Source: Collinsella sp. (lineage in GTDB: Bacteria > Actinomycetota > Coriobacteriia > Coriobacteriales > Coriobacteriaceae). From it: 64,000 nucleotides of DNA. Positions 16,791-26,222 of this stretch are shown here, in pieces (the stretch's first letter is position 1; each line of letters begins with the position of its first letter). Location: NCBI GenBank assembly GCA_019419455.1, contig DXZW01000018.1, positions 36,634-100,633 on the forward strand. Reading direction: 5' to 3'. The notes under the pieces are model-generated. The model made no database searches, had not been told where the DNA came from, and was given only the letters and a program-made list of their open reading frames with translations. Position numbers and translations under genes: made by a program.

Positions 16791-16909
16791 ACTGTGGTTA
16801 TTGCATCGACTCTGCGATGCATGTTTGTACGTTCCCGGCGGTCGGTTTGCCAGAAGCGCCCCGTCGGTTGTTCCAGACCCGTTTCGAAGAAAGGAAACCA
16901 CACTAACCT

Positions 16910-18580
16910 ATGGCAGCTAAAAAATCATCTCCCTTGAAGATCATCCCGCTTGGCGGCCTTGACGGCATCGGCAAGAACATGACGGTCTTCGAGTGCGGCG
17001 ACGACATGGTGCTCGTCGACGCTGGCCTCATGTTCCCGGATGACTCCCAGCCCGGTATCGACCTGGTGCTTCCCGACTACACCTATGTTCTTGAGAACGA
17101 GGAGAAGCTCCGCGGCATCATCGTCACCCACGGCCACGAGGACCACACCGGTTCGCTTCCGTATCTGCTGCAGGACCTCAACAATAAGGTGCCCATCTTC
17201 TCGAGCAAGCTGACGCTCGGCTTTATCGAGGGCAAGCTCTCCGAGTTCCGCATCCGCGCACCCAAGTTCCGTGAGGTCAAGGGCGGCAGCCATGTCAACC
17301 TCGGCGGCATCTCGCTCGACTTCTTCTCGATGACGCACTCCATTCCCGGCGCTCTGGGTGTGTTCATTCGCACCAACCAGGGCACCGTTATGCACACCGG
17401 CGACTTTAAGCTCGACCAGACGCCCATCGACGGCGTCACGCCCGACTATGCCGCTATCAGCCGTTTTGCCAAGCAGGGCATCGACCTGCTGCTTTCCGAC
17501 TCCACCAATGCCACGGTTCCCGGCTTTACCAAGTCCGAGGCCGAGGTTGGTCCCAACCTGTTGCACGCCATCAAGAACGCCCCGGGTCGCGTGTTCGTCG
17601 CGTCGTTCTCGAGCCACATCCATCGTCTGCAGCAGATCTGCGATGCCGCCCGCAAGTGCGGCCGTAAGGTCGTTGTGACCGGTCGCTCCATGCTCACGAA
17701 CACCCGCGTGGCGCGTGAGCTGGGCTACCTCAACATCGATGACGCCGATATCATCGATGCCTTCGATATCGATAACCTGCCCGACGATAAGATTGTCGTC
17801 ATGTGCACCGGTTCGCAGGGCGAGCCGCTGTCGGCCCTGTCCCGCATGGCCAATGGCGAGCACAAGACGCTCTCCATCCACGAGGGCGATACCGTTATCC
17901 TTTCGGCAACTCCCGTTCCTGGCAACGAGAAGGCCGTCCAGCAGGTCGTCAACAGCCTGGCCAAGCTCGGCTGCGACGTGTGGGATAAGAACCGCGCTCT
18001 CGTCCACGTCTCGGGTCACGGTAGCCAGGAGGAGCTCAAGCTCCTGATGGCCATGGCCAAGCCCACGTACTTTATGCCGGTTCACGGTGAGGCCGTGCAT
18101 CTGCGCGCCCATGCGCAGCTGGCCCGCAAGATGGGCATCAAGGACGATCATATCTTTATCCTCGATAACGGCGACACGCTCGAGATGCGCGGTGGTATCG
18201 TCAAGCGCGGTACGCCCGTCGAGTCCGGTGTCGTTTACGTCGACGGCCTGCGTATCGGCGATACCGACCCCATCGTCCTGCGCGATCGCCAGAAGCTCGC
18301 CAACGACGGTATGGTCACGGCCGTTGCCATCGTCTCCCTCAAACACAAGAAGATCGAGGCCATCGAGTTCTCGGGCCGCGGCGTCTCGTTTGCCATCGAC
18401 GACCAGTTCTCCGAGGATGCCTCCGCGTCCATTATGAAGACGATCGAGAAGGGTAAGTTTAGCTTTACCAGCAGCGGTTCCGATGCCATTCGCAAGGCCG
18501 TGCGCGATTCGCTCTCTAACTTTATCTGGAGCCGTACGCGCACCCGTCCGATGATCATCCCGGTCGTCATGGAGGTTTAG
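16910..18580 (+). CDS. rnj: Ribonuclease J
   Basis: A 556-residue metallo-beta-lactamase/beta-CASP ribonuclease with 5'-3' exonuclease and endonuclease activity in mRNA decay and rRNA maturation. The zinc motif THGHEDHTG gives His74, His76, Asp78 and His79; later motifs HTGDFKLDQTP, DSTNA and HVSGHGSQEELK are present. ATG 16910 follows AAGAAAGGAA with a rather long gap of about 14 nt. It is the only RNase J here, beside pnp; RNase Y is at 28.3 kb. ftsK starts in the next base pair. Confidence 0.96.
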   Translation: MAAKKSSPLKIIPLGGLDGIGKNMTVFECGDDMVLVDAGLMFPDDSQPGIDLVLPDYTYVLENEEKLRGIIVTHGHEDHTGSLPYLLQDLNNKVPIFSSKLTLGFIEGKLSEFRIRAPKFREVKGGSHVNLGGISLDFFSMTHSIPGALGVFIRTNQGTVMHTGDFKLDQTPIDGVTPDYAAISRFAKQGIDLLLSDSTNATVPGFTKSEAEVGPNLLHAIKNAPGRVFVASFSSHIHRLQQICDAARKCGRKVVVTGRSMLTNTRVARELGYLNIDDADIIDAFDIDNLPDDKIVVMCTGSQGEPLSALSRMANGEHKTLSIHEGDTVILSATPVPGNEKAVQQVVNSLAKLGCDVWDKNRALVHVSGHGSQEELKLLMAMAKPTYFMPVHGEAVHLRAHAQLARKMGIKDDHIFILDNGDTLEMRGGIVKRGTPVESGVVYVDGLRIGDTDPIVLRDRQKLANDGMVTAVAIVSLKHKKIEAIEFSGRGVSFAIDDQFSEDASASIMKTIEKGKFSFTSSGSDAIRKAVRDSLSNFIWSRTRTRPMIIPVVMEV

Positions 18581-18581
18581 T

Positions 18582-21362
18582 TTGGCGCGCGGATCTGCAA
18601 AAAACGCCAAAGGCAATAAGGCCAATAACCAACCGGCATCTGCTAAGGGTGCCGGTTCCCATCTGCGTGCCAATAAGGGCCACGAGTCCGAGTTTGATGA
18701 GTTTGAGCCCCTGGTCGAGCCTTCGGCCAATCGCGATATCGCCGGTGTGGTCATCGCCGTTTTGGCGATCGCGTCCTTCATTGCCGTGATCTCTCCGGCA
18801 ACAGCGCCCGTGACGGCTGCGGTTGCCGGTTTCTACCACCTGGGCTTTGGTCTGGGCGCCTACGTGCTGCCGATCGTCATCTTGCTGTTTGCCGCCACGC
18901 TCTTTTTGGGTGAGGACTCGCCGCTCAACGTGCGCTCTGTTGCGGGCGGCGCCTTGGTCTTTATCGCCGTCGTCTCCATTCTTTCGCTGATGGTGCCGGG
19001 CACGAGCGATTCGTGCGACCTTATGTTTACGCCGCAGAACCTTTCCGTGTCGGGCGGCTACATTGGCGCCTTTATCGCAAGTGCCTTGCAAAACGCCTTG
19101 GGTAAACCTATCGCCATGGTTGTCTTGCTGGGGCTTGTCGTCGTTGGTTTGGTCATTATCGGCTTTTCGGTGGGTGGCGTTTTGCGCTCCGCACGCGATC
19201 GCGCTGCCGATTTTGCCGAGCGTCGACGTGCCGATGTCAATGCGAGCCCGTGGGGCGATGAAGAGGCCCTGTCTGTTCCCGGCGTCGCTCGTCCGCACCT
19301 GAGCATTTTGCGCCAGAAGGGGACTGACGCCGCGGTGACCACGGTCATGGGTGGCGATGTCGACCCGGTTTTGGATGACGACGAGGACGATGACCCGTTT
19401 GTCGACGTATCCGAGTCGGTTGAAGCCGAGCGGGCCAAGACCACGCTGCTGCCGCGCCGTCATGCCAAGAAGGGCAAGACGGTTCCCAAGCTCAATACGA
19501 GTGAGCCCGACCCGTCTTGGTCCGATAGCGAGATTGAGCTCACCGAGGGCGATGACGAGGACGACGAGGCTCCGATTGAGACCGCAAAGACAACTTTGCT
19601 GCCGCGTCGCCATGCAAAGCGCGGCCAGGTCACCGGACAGCTTTCGATGGAGGACGATCCGGACAAGGTTGACGAGTCCGAGCCGCCGTTTTCCGTGAAT
19701 CCCGTCTCGGCCGCCCCCCAGATCCCCGACTTCCTGAAGCACCCCAAGGTCGCTGACGCCTCAACCTCTACGGCCTCTGCCGCTCCTGTTGCGGCTGACA
19801 ATGGGGGAGCGAGCGACACCGCAACTGACGCCGAGGGCGAAGAAGAGGACGGCCTCAAGCTTCCGCCGCTCGAAATCCTGCATGCCAACCCGCAGTCGGC
19901 TTCCGCTGCGTCTTCGGACAAGGAGCTGGAGCAGACCGCTGAGTCACTGCAATCCACCTTGCTTGAGTTTGGCCGCAGTGCCCGCGTGGTCGGCTGGATC
20001 GCCGGCCCCACGGTGACGACCTTTAAGCTGCAGCCCGGTGAGGGCGAGCGTGTGAGCAAAATCTCGAGCCTCGAGGACGATATCGCGCTTTCGCTCGCTG
20101 CCCAGTCGGTGCGTATCTTTGCCCCGATCCCCGGCACCTCGCTCGTGGGCATCGAGATTCCCAACCGCAAGCGCCAGAACGTCAATCTGGGCGACGTGCT
20201 GCCCTATGTGAAGGGCGGTCCGCTCGAGCTCGCTATCGGCCGTGACGCCGAGGGCACGCCGGTCGTCGCCGACCTCGCCAAGATGCCTCACCTGTTGATC
20301 GCCGGTACGACTGGTTCTGGTAAGTCGGTGATGATCAACTCCATCATCACGACCTTGCTCATGCGCGCCCTTCCCGAGGACGTTCGCCTGATTATGGTCG
20401 ACCCCAAGCGCGTCGAGCTTGCGGGCTATAACGGTCTGCCGCATCTCTATGTGCCCGTGGTGACCGAGCCTAAGCAGGCCGCGAGCGCTCTGCAATGGGC
20501 TGTGTCCGAGATGGAGCGTCGCCTGAAGGTTTTCGAGCGTCTCAACGTGCGTAAGATCTCGACCTACAATGAAAAGCAGGCCGCCGGCGAGTTTGAGCAT
20601 TACGACAACCCGCCGCAAAAGATGCCCTACCTGGTCATCATCATCGACGAGCTTTCGGACCTGATGATGGTCGCCGGTAAGGATGTCGAGGCCTCGATCG
20701 TGCGTATTGCACAGCTGGGCCGTGCCGCCGGTATTCATCTTATCGTGGCCACGCAGCGCCCCAGCTCCAACGTGGTGACGGGCCTCATCAAGGCTAACAT
20801 CACCAACCGCATCGCCTTTAACGTCGCCACGGGCATCGACTCGCGCGTCATCATCGACCAGATGGGCGCCGAGAAGCTCACCGGTTTGGGCGACATGTTG
20901 TTCTCCAAGGTCGACTGGGGCAAGCCCCGCCGTATCCAGGGCTGCTTTGTCTCGGACGACGAAATCAACGAGATTGTCGAGTTCGTCAAGTCGCAGAGCG
21001 AGCCCGACTACCACGAGGAGATTCTGTCCGCCGTGGCGCCCGCTTCCATGTCCATGGCGGGTGGCGGCGGCATTGTCCGCACCGGAGTCGCCGAGCCGCA
21101 AGACGATGATCCGCTCATCTGGGAAGCCGCCCATATTGTGGTGGAATCGCAGCTTGGCTCCACATCTGGCCTGCAACGTCGTCTGAAGGTTGGCTATGCG
21201 CGCGCCGGGCGTATTATGGACATGCTGGAAGAAAAGGGTGTCGTCGGCCCGCCCGACGGTTCCAAGCCGCGCGAGGTCCTGTTGGACGAGGAGGGGCTTG
21301 CCGCGCTGGAATCTGTCGACGCCGAGATGGCACGTGAAGATCGTGAGTTTGGAGGATTCTGA
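18582..21362 (+). CDS. ftsK: DNA translocase FtsK/SpoIIIE
   Basis: A 926-residue FtsK: about four N-terminal membrane segments (residues 45-205), a long acidic linker, the ATP motor (Walker A AGTTGSGKS, Walker B VIIIDELSDL) and a C-terminal winged-helix gamma domain. It pumps chromosome ends through the closing septum. The start is a TTG at 18582 with GGAGG at 18571-18575. The linker carries the same 12-residue motif twice, AKTTLLPRRHAK, at residues 285 and 334, encoded by clearly different codons. The RodZ-like gene starts in its stop codon. Confidence 0.96.
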   Translation: MARGSAKNAKGNKANNQPASAKGAGSHLRANKGHESEFDEFEPLVEPSANRDIAGVVIAVLAIASFIAVISPATAPVTAAVAGFYHLGFGLGAYVLPIVILLFAATLFLGEDSPLNVRSVAGGALVFIAVVSILSLMVPGTSDSCDLMFTPQNLSVSGGYIGAFIASALQNALGKPIAMVVLLGLVVVGLVIIGFSVGGVLRSARDRAADFAERRRADVNASPWGDEEALSVPGVARPHLSILRQKGTDAAVTTVMGGDVDPVLDDDEDDDPFVDVSESVEAERAKTTLLPRRHAKKGKTVPKLNTSEPDPSWSDSEIELTEGDDEDDEAPIETAKTTLLPRRHAKRGQVTGQLSMEDDPDKVDESEPPFSVNPVSAAPQIPDFLKHPKVADASTSTASAAPVAADNGGASDTATDAEGEEEDGLKLPPLEILHANPQSASAASSDKELEQTAESLQSTLLEFGRSARVVGWIAGPTVTTFKLQPGEGERVSKISSLEDDIALSLAAQSVRIFAPIPGTSLVGIEIPNRKRQNVNLGDVLPYVKGGPLELAIGRDAEGTPVVADLAKMPHLLIAGTTGSGKSVMINSIITTLLMRALPEDVRLIMVDPKRVELAGYNGLPHLYVPVVTEPKQAASALQWAVSEMERRLKVFERLNVRKISTYNEKQAAGEFEHYDNPPQKMPYLVIIIDELSDLMMVAGKDVEASIVRIAQLGRAAGIHLIVATQRPSSNVVTGLIKANITNRIAFNVATGIDSRVIIDQMGAEKLTGLGDMLFSKVDWGKPRRIQGCFVSDDEINEIVEFVKSQSEPDYHEEILSAVAPASMSMAGGGGIVRTGVAEPQDDDPLIWEAAHIVVESQLGSTSGLQRRLKVGYARAGRIMDMLEEKGVVGPPDGSKPREVLLDEEGLAALESVDAEMAREDREFGGF

Positions 21363-22873
21363 TGGCTGCACGCTTTGGTGACATGCTGCTCGAGCAGCGT
21401 CGCCGAATGGGCCTTTCCATTCAGCAGGTCGCCAACACCATCAAAATCAGGCCGCAGATCATCGAGTTTTTCGAGACCGGTAACTTTGCTTCGATGCCGC
21501 CGCGCGGCTATGCGCAGGGCATGATTTCGAGCTATGCTCGTTTTTTGGGCCTCAATCCGCGCGAGGTCGTCAATGCCTACTTTGACGACCTGATGGCATA
21601 CGAACGCGAGACGTCGCAGCAGGGCGGTCGTTTTCAGGACGCTGCCGGCTACGTCAATTCGCGTTCCTCGGTCGATAACGGGCGCTTCCTGATGGTTCAG
21701 GGCGGTCGCTCAACGCGTTATGGTCAGCGTCCGCAGCAGGCTGGCTATATTACCGAGACGGGGTCCAGTGAGGAAATCCGTTCTCAGCGCGACCGTTTCC
21801 GCAGCACGCCTATGCCCGACGATCGTGCGCTTCCCGCTGCCCGCGGTGTGGTGCGCGATCCCCGTGTCGGCTACGGAGATGGCGGCTATTCCGATCGTGG
21901 CTACCGTGGTGTCTCTGCCGGTCGTGCTCTCGGCGGCTATGCGGACGCCGATGCCACGCAGGTGACGCCGCGTCTTCGCTCTCAATCACAGCCGTATGGC
22001 CAGCGCTCTTCGGCTCCGCGTGCGGGCCAGCGTGGCTATCAAGGCCGCGGTGAACTTGCGCCCCGCTCGGGTCAGCGCAGCCTTCAGGGCCAGGGTGGCT
22101 ATCGCGGCCGTTCCGACAGCAATCGTGGTCGTATGCCTCAGGGAGGCGGCCGCAGCAGTTCCAGTCGTGGACGCGGCGGTTCCCGTACTCCTCAAAACAA
22201 CGGTCTCGATCCGCGTATCGTCTACGCCGGCATCGGTGCCGTGGCGTTGCTGCTGATCGTGCTCATCGTGGTACTTCTGCGCGGCTGCGCATCTTCGACG
22301 CCCGAGACCACGCCCGAGACGCCCACTGCTACCAAGACGACGCCCAAGAAGTCTTCTAAGAAGACCGAAACGGTCGACGAGGACGAAGACACCGATGAGG
22401 CGACGGATGAGTCGACCGATTCGGACTCCACCAAGACGACGGCTAAAAAGGAAGAAAACGAGGTAACGAAGGTCAAGGTCTCCGTTGCCAAGGGAAAGAC
22501 CGCCTGGATTGAGGTCAAGGTCGATGGCAAGTCGGTCTATGGCGCCCAGGCGACTGGCCCCTTTGAGCAGGAGTACACGCCTGAGTCCTCGATCGAGATC
22601 ACCACGTCCAAGCCTTCCGATGTCACCGTTACCAAGAACGGCGAAAAGGTCCGTTACGATACCAAGACCTCGGGCGTGGCGCGTGTGACGATCACCGTTC
22701 CCAAGAAGGAGACGACTGGTTCCGAGAATGGTGAAAGTTCTGATGGTACCGACACCACCGATGGTACCGACACCACCGACGGCACCGATGCCCAGTCCAC
22801 GGATGGCGCCGATACCGCAACTGATGACCAGACGCCCACCGATTCTACCGACTATTCGTACGATAGCTACTAA
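21362..22873 (+). CDS. RodZ-like helix-turn-helix membrane protein
   Basis: A 503-residue protein. Residues 1-75 are a RodZ-type HTH (MLLEQRRRMGLSIQQVANTI). A long Arg/Gly/Gln/Ser-rich stretch follows, then one membrane span near residues 285-308. Outside the span there is a Thr/Lys/Glu-rich linker, a small beta-rich region like the RodZ DUF4115 domain (KGKTAWIEVKVDGK), and a Thr/Asp/Gly tail with an 18-bp repeat (GTDTTD). RodZ links the cell-shape machinery to MreB. ATG overlaps the ftsK stop by one base. Low-complexity regions evolve fast, so I give no symbol. Confidence 0.8.
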   Translation: MAARFGDMLLEQRRRMGLSIQQVANTIKIRPQIIEFFETGNFASMPPRGYAQGMISSYARFLGLNPREVVNAYFDDLMAYERETSQQGGRFQDAAGYVNSRSSVDNGRFLMVQGGRSTRYGQRPQQAGYITETGSSEEIRSQRDRFRSTPMPDDRALPAARGVVRDPRVGYGDGGYSDRGYRGVSAGRALGGYADADATQVTPRLRSQSQPYGQRSSAPRAGQRGYQGRGELAPRSGQRSLQGQGGYRGRSDSNRGRMPQGGGRSSSSRGRGGSRTPQNNGLDPRIVYAGIGAVALLLIVLIVVLLRGCASSTPETTPETPTATKTTPKKSSKKTETVDEDEDTDEATDESTDSDSTKTTAKKEENEVTKVKVSVAKGKTAWIEVKVDGKSVYGAQATGPFEQEYTPESSIEITTSKPSDVTVTKNGEKVRYDTKTSGVARVTITVPKKETTGSENGESSDGTDTTDGTDTTDGTDAQSTDGADTATDDQTPTDSTDYSYDSY

Positions 22874-22899
22874 GCCGCTCGTACGCGAAAGGAAACATC

Positions 22900-23397
22900 A
22901 TGGCTAAAGATTCCAGCTTCGACGTCGTGTCCGAGGTCAACATGCAAGAGGTCGACAACGCCTTCCAGCAGACCACGCGCGAGATTTCCCAGCGCTATGA
23001 CCTGAAGGATTCCGGCGCCACGATCGAGCTTTCGAAGGGCGACAAGCTCTTTACGATCAACGCCCCGGCCGACTTTGTCTCCAAGCAGATCATCGATGTC
23101 CTGAGCTCCAAGCTCATCAAGCGCGGCATCGACCTCAAGGCTGTTTCGTGGGATGCTCCGCAGGCGGCATCGGGCGGCACCGTGCGCGTGCTCGGCCATA
23201 TCGTCGAGGGTATCGACCAGGCGACCGCCAAGAAGATCAACAAGGACATCAAGGATCAAAAGCTCAAGGTCAAGGTGACCATCGAGGCCGACAAGCTGCG
23301 TGTTTCCTCTGCTTCGAAGGACGCGTTGCAGACCGTGATTCAGTTCCTGCGCGACCAGGACTACGGCCAGCCGCTGCAGTTCACCAACTACCGCTAA
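22900..23397 (+). CDS. yajQ: YajQ family nucleotide-binding protein
   Basis: A 165-residue YajQ/DUF520 protein with the usual start DSSFDVVSEVNMQEVDNA and the tail LQFTNYR. Members in Xanthomonas bind cyclic di-GMP; elsewhere the function is unknown. It has a good ribosome site (GAAAGGAAACATC before ATG 22900). It lies between the RodZ-like gene and rimO on the same strand. Confidence 0.92.
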   Translation: MAKDSSFDVVSEVNMQEVDNAFQQTTREISQRYDLKDSGATIELSKGDKLFTINAPADFVSKQIIDVLSSKLIKRGIDLKAVSWDAPQAASGGTVRVLGHIVEGIDQATAKKINKDIKDQKLKVKVTIEADKLRVSSASKDALQTVIQFLRDQDYGQPLQFTNYR

Positions 23398-23424
23398 TAT
23401 CATTCGAAAGGACCGCTCTCCAAC

Positions 23425-24774
23425 ATGGATACACCGTTGGGCTCCGTGCTCTACATCACCCTCGGGTGCGCTAAGAACGAGGTTGACACCGACCGCATGC
23501 GTTCTCTTTTGACCGCCGCAGGCTACGAGGAGGCATTCGATCCGCAGGATGCCGATATCGCTATCGTCAACACTTGCTCGTTCCTCGCCTCCGCAACGTC
23601 CGAGAGCATCGAGACCACGCTCGAGCTCGCCAACGAGGTTCAGGACGGCGTTCGTTCTTGTCCCATCGTCATGTGCGGCTGTGTGCCGTCGCGCTATGGC
23701 GACGACCTGCCTGACGAGCTGCCCGAGGTCGCTGCCTTTGTGAAGGCCGACGAGGAAGACGGCATCGTGGCGGTCATCGATGGCGTGCTGGGTGTCGAGC
23801 GTGAGATCGCCGCCTATATTCCGCAGGTCAAGCGCACTGTCGAGGGCGCTGTCGCCTACGTCAAGATTTCCGATGGCTGCAACCGCTTCTGCAGCTTCTG
23901 CATGATTCCCTACATCCGCGGTCGCTATCACTCGCGTAGTGCCGAGAGCATTATCTCCGAAGTGCACGACCTGGTTGCCGGCGGTGTGCGCGAGATCGTA
24001 CTGATCGGTCAGGACACGGGCATTTGGGGCACCGACTTTGCCGACGAGGACGTCGCCGAGGGCTCGCCGCGCAATCTGGCGCAGCTGCTGCGCGCCGTTG
24101 CCGAGGCCGTGCGCCCGCACAATGTTTGGGTTCGAGTGCTCTACCTGCAGCCCGAGGGCATGACTGACGAGCTTATCGAGACGATTCGCGATACCCCCGA
24201 GGTGCTGCCCTATATCGATATCCCCGTGCAGCACTGCGACGCGCGCATCCTCAAGGCTATGCGCCGTTCCGGTTCGCGTCAGGAGCTCGAGGACCTGTTC
24301 CACGATTTGCGTGAGCGCATCCCCGGCATCGTGATCCGTTCCACGGCCATGGTCGGCTTCCCGACCGAGACCGACGACGAGTTCCGCGACCTTATCGACT
24401 TTATGGACACCGTCGGCTTTGACTACACGAGTGTCTTTGCCTACTCGCGTGAGGAGGGCAGCCTGGCCGCCAAGATGGAGGGTCAGGTCGACGAAGGGGT
24501 CAAGCTCGAGCGCGCCCAGGAGGCCATGGACCTGGCCGAGTCGCTCGGTTTTGCCGCCACCGCCGCACATGTGGGCGAGCGCGCCCAGGTGATCGTCGAC
24601 GGCATCGAGGAGACCGAGGACGGCGCCGAGCTGATCGGCCATGCCTGGTTCCAGGCGCCCGATTCCGATGGCGCGGTGCACTTGGACGCCAGCGAGGCGT
24701 CCGTGGGCGATATTCTGACTGTCGAGTTTACCGATAGCTTCTGCTATGAGCTTATCGGCCATGTTGTGGAGTAG
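23425..24774 (+). CDS. rimO: Ribosomal protein S12 methylthiotransferase RimO
   Basis: A 449-residue radical-SAM enzyme that methylthiolates an aspartate of ribosomal protein S12. It opens with LYITLGCAKNEVDTD, the RimO form of the N-terminal cysteine motif (Cys15), has NTCSFL (Cys51) and the radical-SAM motif DGCNRFCSFC (Cys152, 156, 159), and ends in a TRAM domain. GAAAGGA precedes the ATG by 13 nt. pgsA follows after 9 nt. Confidence 0.93.
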   Translation: MDTPLGSVLYITLGCAKNEVDTDRMRSLLTAAGYEEAFDPQDADIAIVNTCSFLASATSESIETTLELANEVQDGVRSCPIVMCGCVPSRYGDDLPDELPEVAAFVKADEEDGIVAVIDGVLGVEREIAAYIPQVKRTVEGAVAYVKISDGCNRFCSFCMIPYIRGRYHSRSAESIISEVHDLVAGGVREIVLIGQDTGIWGTDFADEDVAEGSPRNLAQLLRAVAEAVRPHNVWVRVLYLQPEGMTDELIETIRDTPEVLPYIDIPVQHCDARILKAMRRSGSRQELEDLFHDLRERIPGIVIRSTAMVGFPTETDDEFRDLIDFMDTVGFDYTSVFAYSREEGSLAAKMEGQVDEGVKLERAQEAMDLAESLGFAATAAHVGERAQVIVDGIEETEDGAELIGHAWFQAPDSDGAVHLDASEASVGDILTVEFTDSFCYELIGHVVE

Positions 24775-24783
24775 GAGAGCGTC

Positions 24784-25422
24784 GTGGCTAACGAGAGCAA
24801 TAAGGAACTGACGAGTGTCTGGACGCCCGCCAACATCGTGACGTGCGTGCGCATCGTCTTTATCCCGGTGTTCATGATCGTCTCGGCGCTGTCTCACACG
24901 AGTGTTGCCGGTACGAATTGGAGCACCTTCGACGGCCCGCTCGCCGCCGCTGCCTTCATTCTGTATGTGATCCTGTCGTGCACCGATAAGGTTGACGGTT
25001 ATCTGGCGCGCTCGCGCAACGAGATCACCGACTTCGGTAAGTTCTTGGACCCCATCGCCGACAAGCTACTCGTGTTCTCGGCCCTGCTGCTGTTCCTCGA
25101 TTTTGGCGCGGTGACCGTGTGGTCCGTGTTCATTATCTTGTTCCGCGAGCTGTTGGTGAGCGCCCTTCGCATGGTCGCGAGTGCGGCCGGTGTGGTCATT
25201 GCCGCCGATAAGCTCGGCAAGTACAAGACGGCGACCACGATGGTCTCCATCTGCGGCTACCTGTGCGTCTTTGCGATGACCGGCCTCCAGTTGGGGCCTG
25301 CGGAGCTGTTGCTCGGTGTCTATGGCGTTTCACGCTTCCTGTACGCTGTTGCCGTTGTCCTGACCGTTATCTCGGGCGCCCAGTACTTCTGGAACTGCCG
25401 CAAGATCGTCTTTTCGGTCTAG
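24784..25422 (+). CDS. pgsA: CDP-diacylglycerol-glycerol-3-phosphate 3-phosphatidyltransferase
   Basis: A 212-residue membrane enzyme that makes phosphatidylglycerol phosphate. The CDP-alcohol phosphotransferase motif is complete: DKVDGYLARSR...GKFLDPIADK, the DxxDGxxAR...GxxxDxxxD pattern. Four to five hydrophobic segments. GTG start at 24784 with AGGAG before it. The order rimO-pgsA-cinA-recA is conserved in many Gram-positives. A second CDP-alcohol enzyme is at 45.6 kb. Confidence 0.9.
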   Translation: MANESNKELTSVWTPANIVTCVRIVFIPVFMIVSALSHTSVAGTNWSTFDGPLAAAAFILYVILSCTDKVDGYLARSRNEITDFGKFLDPIADKLLVFSALLLFLDFGAVTVWSVFIILFRELLVSALRMVASAAGVVIAADKLGKYKTATTMVSICGYLCVFAMTGLQLGPAELLLGVYGVSRFLYAVAVVLTVISGAQYFWNCRKIVFSV

Positions 25423-25434
25423 GTCCTGGTGGGT

Positions 25435-25965
25435 ATGGCGGACTCTTTTGAGCAGATTTCCGCACATAACGAGGAGCTGGCGCGCGATATTGTCGAGCGC
25501 GCGAGCGCTCGGGGCGTGACGGTTTCTACGGCTGAGTCGCTGACGGCGGGTATGATCGCCTCGACGATTGCCGATATCCCGGGCGCCTCGGCGGTGCTGC
25601 GCGGCGGTGCGGTGACCTATTGCGATGAGATCAAGCATCGTGTTCTGGGTGTTGAGCAGGAGACGCTCGATCGGTTTAGCGCCGTGTCGCACCAGACGGC
25701 GCGCGAGATGGCCGCGGGCTCGCTGGACCTCTATCAGAGCGATGTGGCCGTGAGCGCAACGGGCTACGCTGGGCCCGGTGGTGGCACCGAGCAAGACCCC
25801 GCCGGCACGTTCTATATTGGCTGGGCGTATCGCGCGGCCGATGGGGGAGCGCCGGTTGTCGAGTCTGCGCGCTGTCATTACGAGGGCGACCGTTCGTGTG
25901 TTCGTGCCCATGCGGTCACGGAGGCATTGGGTCGCATTGCCCTTGTGCTCAACTCTATGGAATAG
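25435..25965 (+). CDS. cinA: CinA/PncC-type nicotinamide-nucleotide amidase
   Basis: A 176-residue protein made only of the C-terminal CinA (PncC) domain, which removes the amide from nicotinamide mononucleotide in NAD recycling. The STAESLTAGMIAST start and SATGYAGPGGGT motif are present; the N-terminal MoCF-like domain of full CinA is absent. I chose ATG 25435; GTG 25429 is equally possible. Its place just before recA is typical, and cinA-recA co-transcription is known in streptococci, but here a hairpin and a recA promoter lie between. Confidence 0.88.
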   Translation: MADSFEQISAHNEELARDIVERASARGVTVSTAESLTAGMIASTIADIPGASAVLRGGAVTYCDEIKHRVLGVEQETLDRFSAVSHQTAREMAAGSLDLYQSDVAVSATGYAGPGGGTEQDPAGTFYIGWAYRAADGGAPVVESARCHYEGDRSCVRAHAVTEALGRIALVLNSME

Positions 25966-25972
25966 ACGTGTT

Positions 25973-25996
25973 TTAAGGGGCCTTCGGGCCCCTTAA
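25973..25996 (+). terminator. Stem-loop after cinA
   Basis: A 10-bp perfect stem (25973-25982 with 25987-25996) closed by the stable C(TTCG)G tetraloop. Only a poor T run follows, so termination may be partial. Confidence 0.6.
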
Positions 25997-26071
25997 TTGT
26001 GGAGATAGGGACCTTAGGCTTATTTGGCGTTTGTGCTGGTTGTAGACGTAATTTTGCCTGCCTTGTTCATA

Positions 26072-26131
26072 TTTGGTCCTTTGTGGTCAAGCATTTGGTC
26101 AGTGTTTGGTCGGCGTTTGGTTGGGTTTTGG
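26072..26131 (+). repeat. Helically phased TTTGGT units upstream of recA
   Basis: Six short units of the form TTTGGTC or close variants occur with their GG at 26075, 26085, 26097, 26108, 26119 and 26130, that is every 10-12 bp. They end about 33 bp before the recA -35. Regular spacing by one DNA turn suggests bent DNA or a protein binding one face. The 69-codon frame over this stretch has no ribosome site. Confidence 0.6.
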
Positions 26132-26163
26132 AAAGGTCGGCTGCATATGATTTATCTGAACGG

Positions 26164-26192
26164 TTGACCACGAACAGCCGTTCGTTTATTAT
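26164..26192 (+). promoter_or_regulatory. recA promoter with LexA box
   Basis: TTGACC (26164-26169), 17 bp, TATTAT (26187-26192). The spacer is filled by the palindrome CGAACAGCCGTTCG (26171-26184), an exact GAAC-N4-GTTC box as bound by LexA in Gram-positives and actinobacteria. LexA there would block RNA polymerase. Confidence 0.85.
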
Positions 26193-26222
26193 CGATGCAG
26201 GTTGTTAAGAGGAGGGCTATTC

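Noticed and set aside
16656..16937. 93-codon frame over E2 and the rnj upstream region
   Set aside because: Starts inside the palindrome, no ribosome site, overlaps the rnj start and promoter.
22740..22800. 18-bp tandem repeats as a regulatory array
   Set aside because: They encode the Thr/Asp/Gly tail of the RodZ-like protein in frame; ordinary low-complexity coding repeat.
25999..26208. 69-codon frame upstream of recA
   Set aside because: No ribosome site, runs through the phased repeats, the recA promoter and the LexA box; composition follows the repeats.
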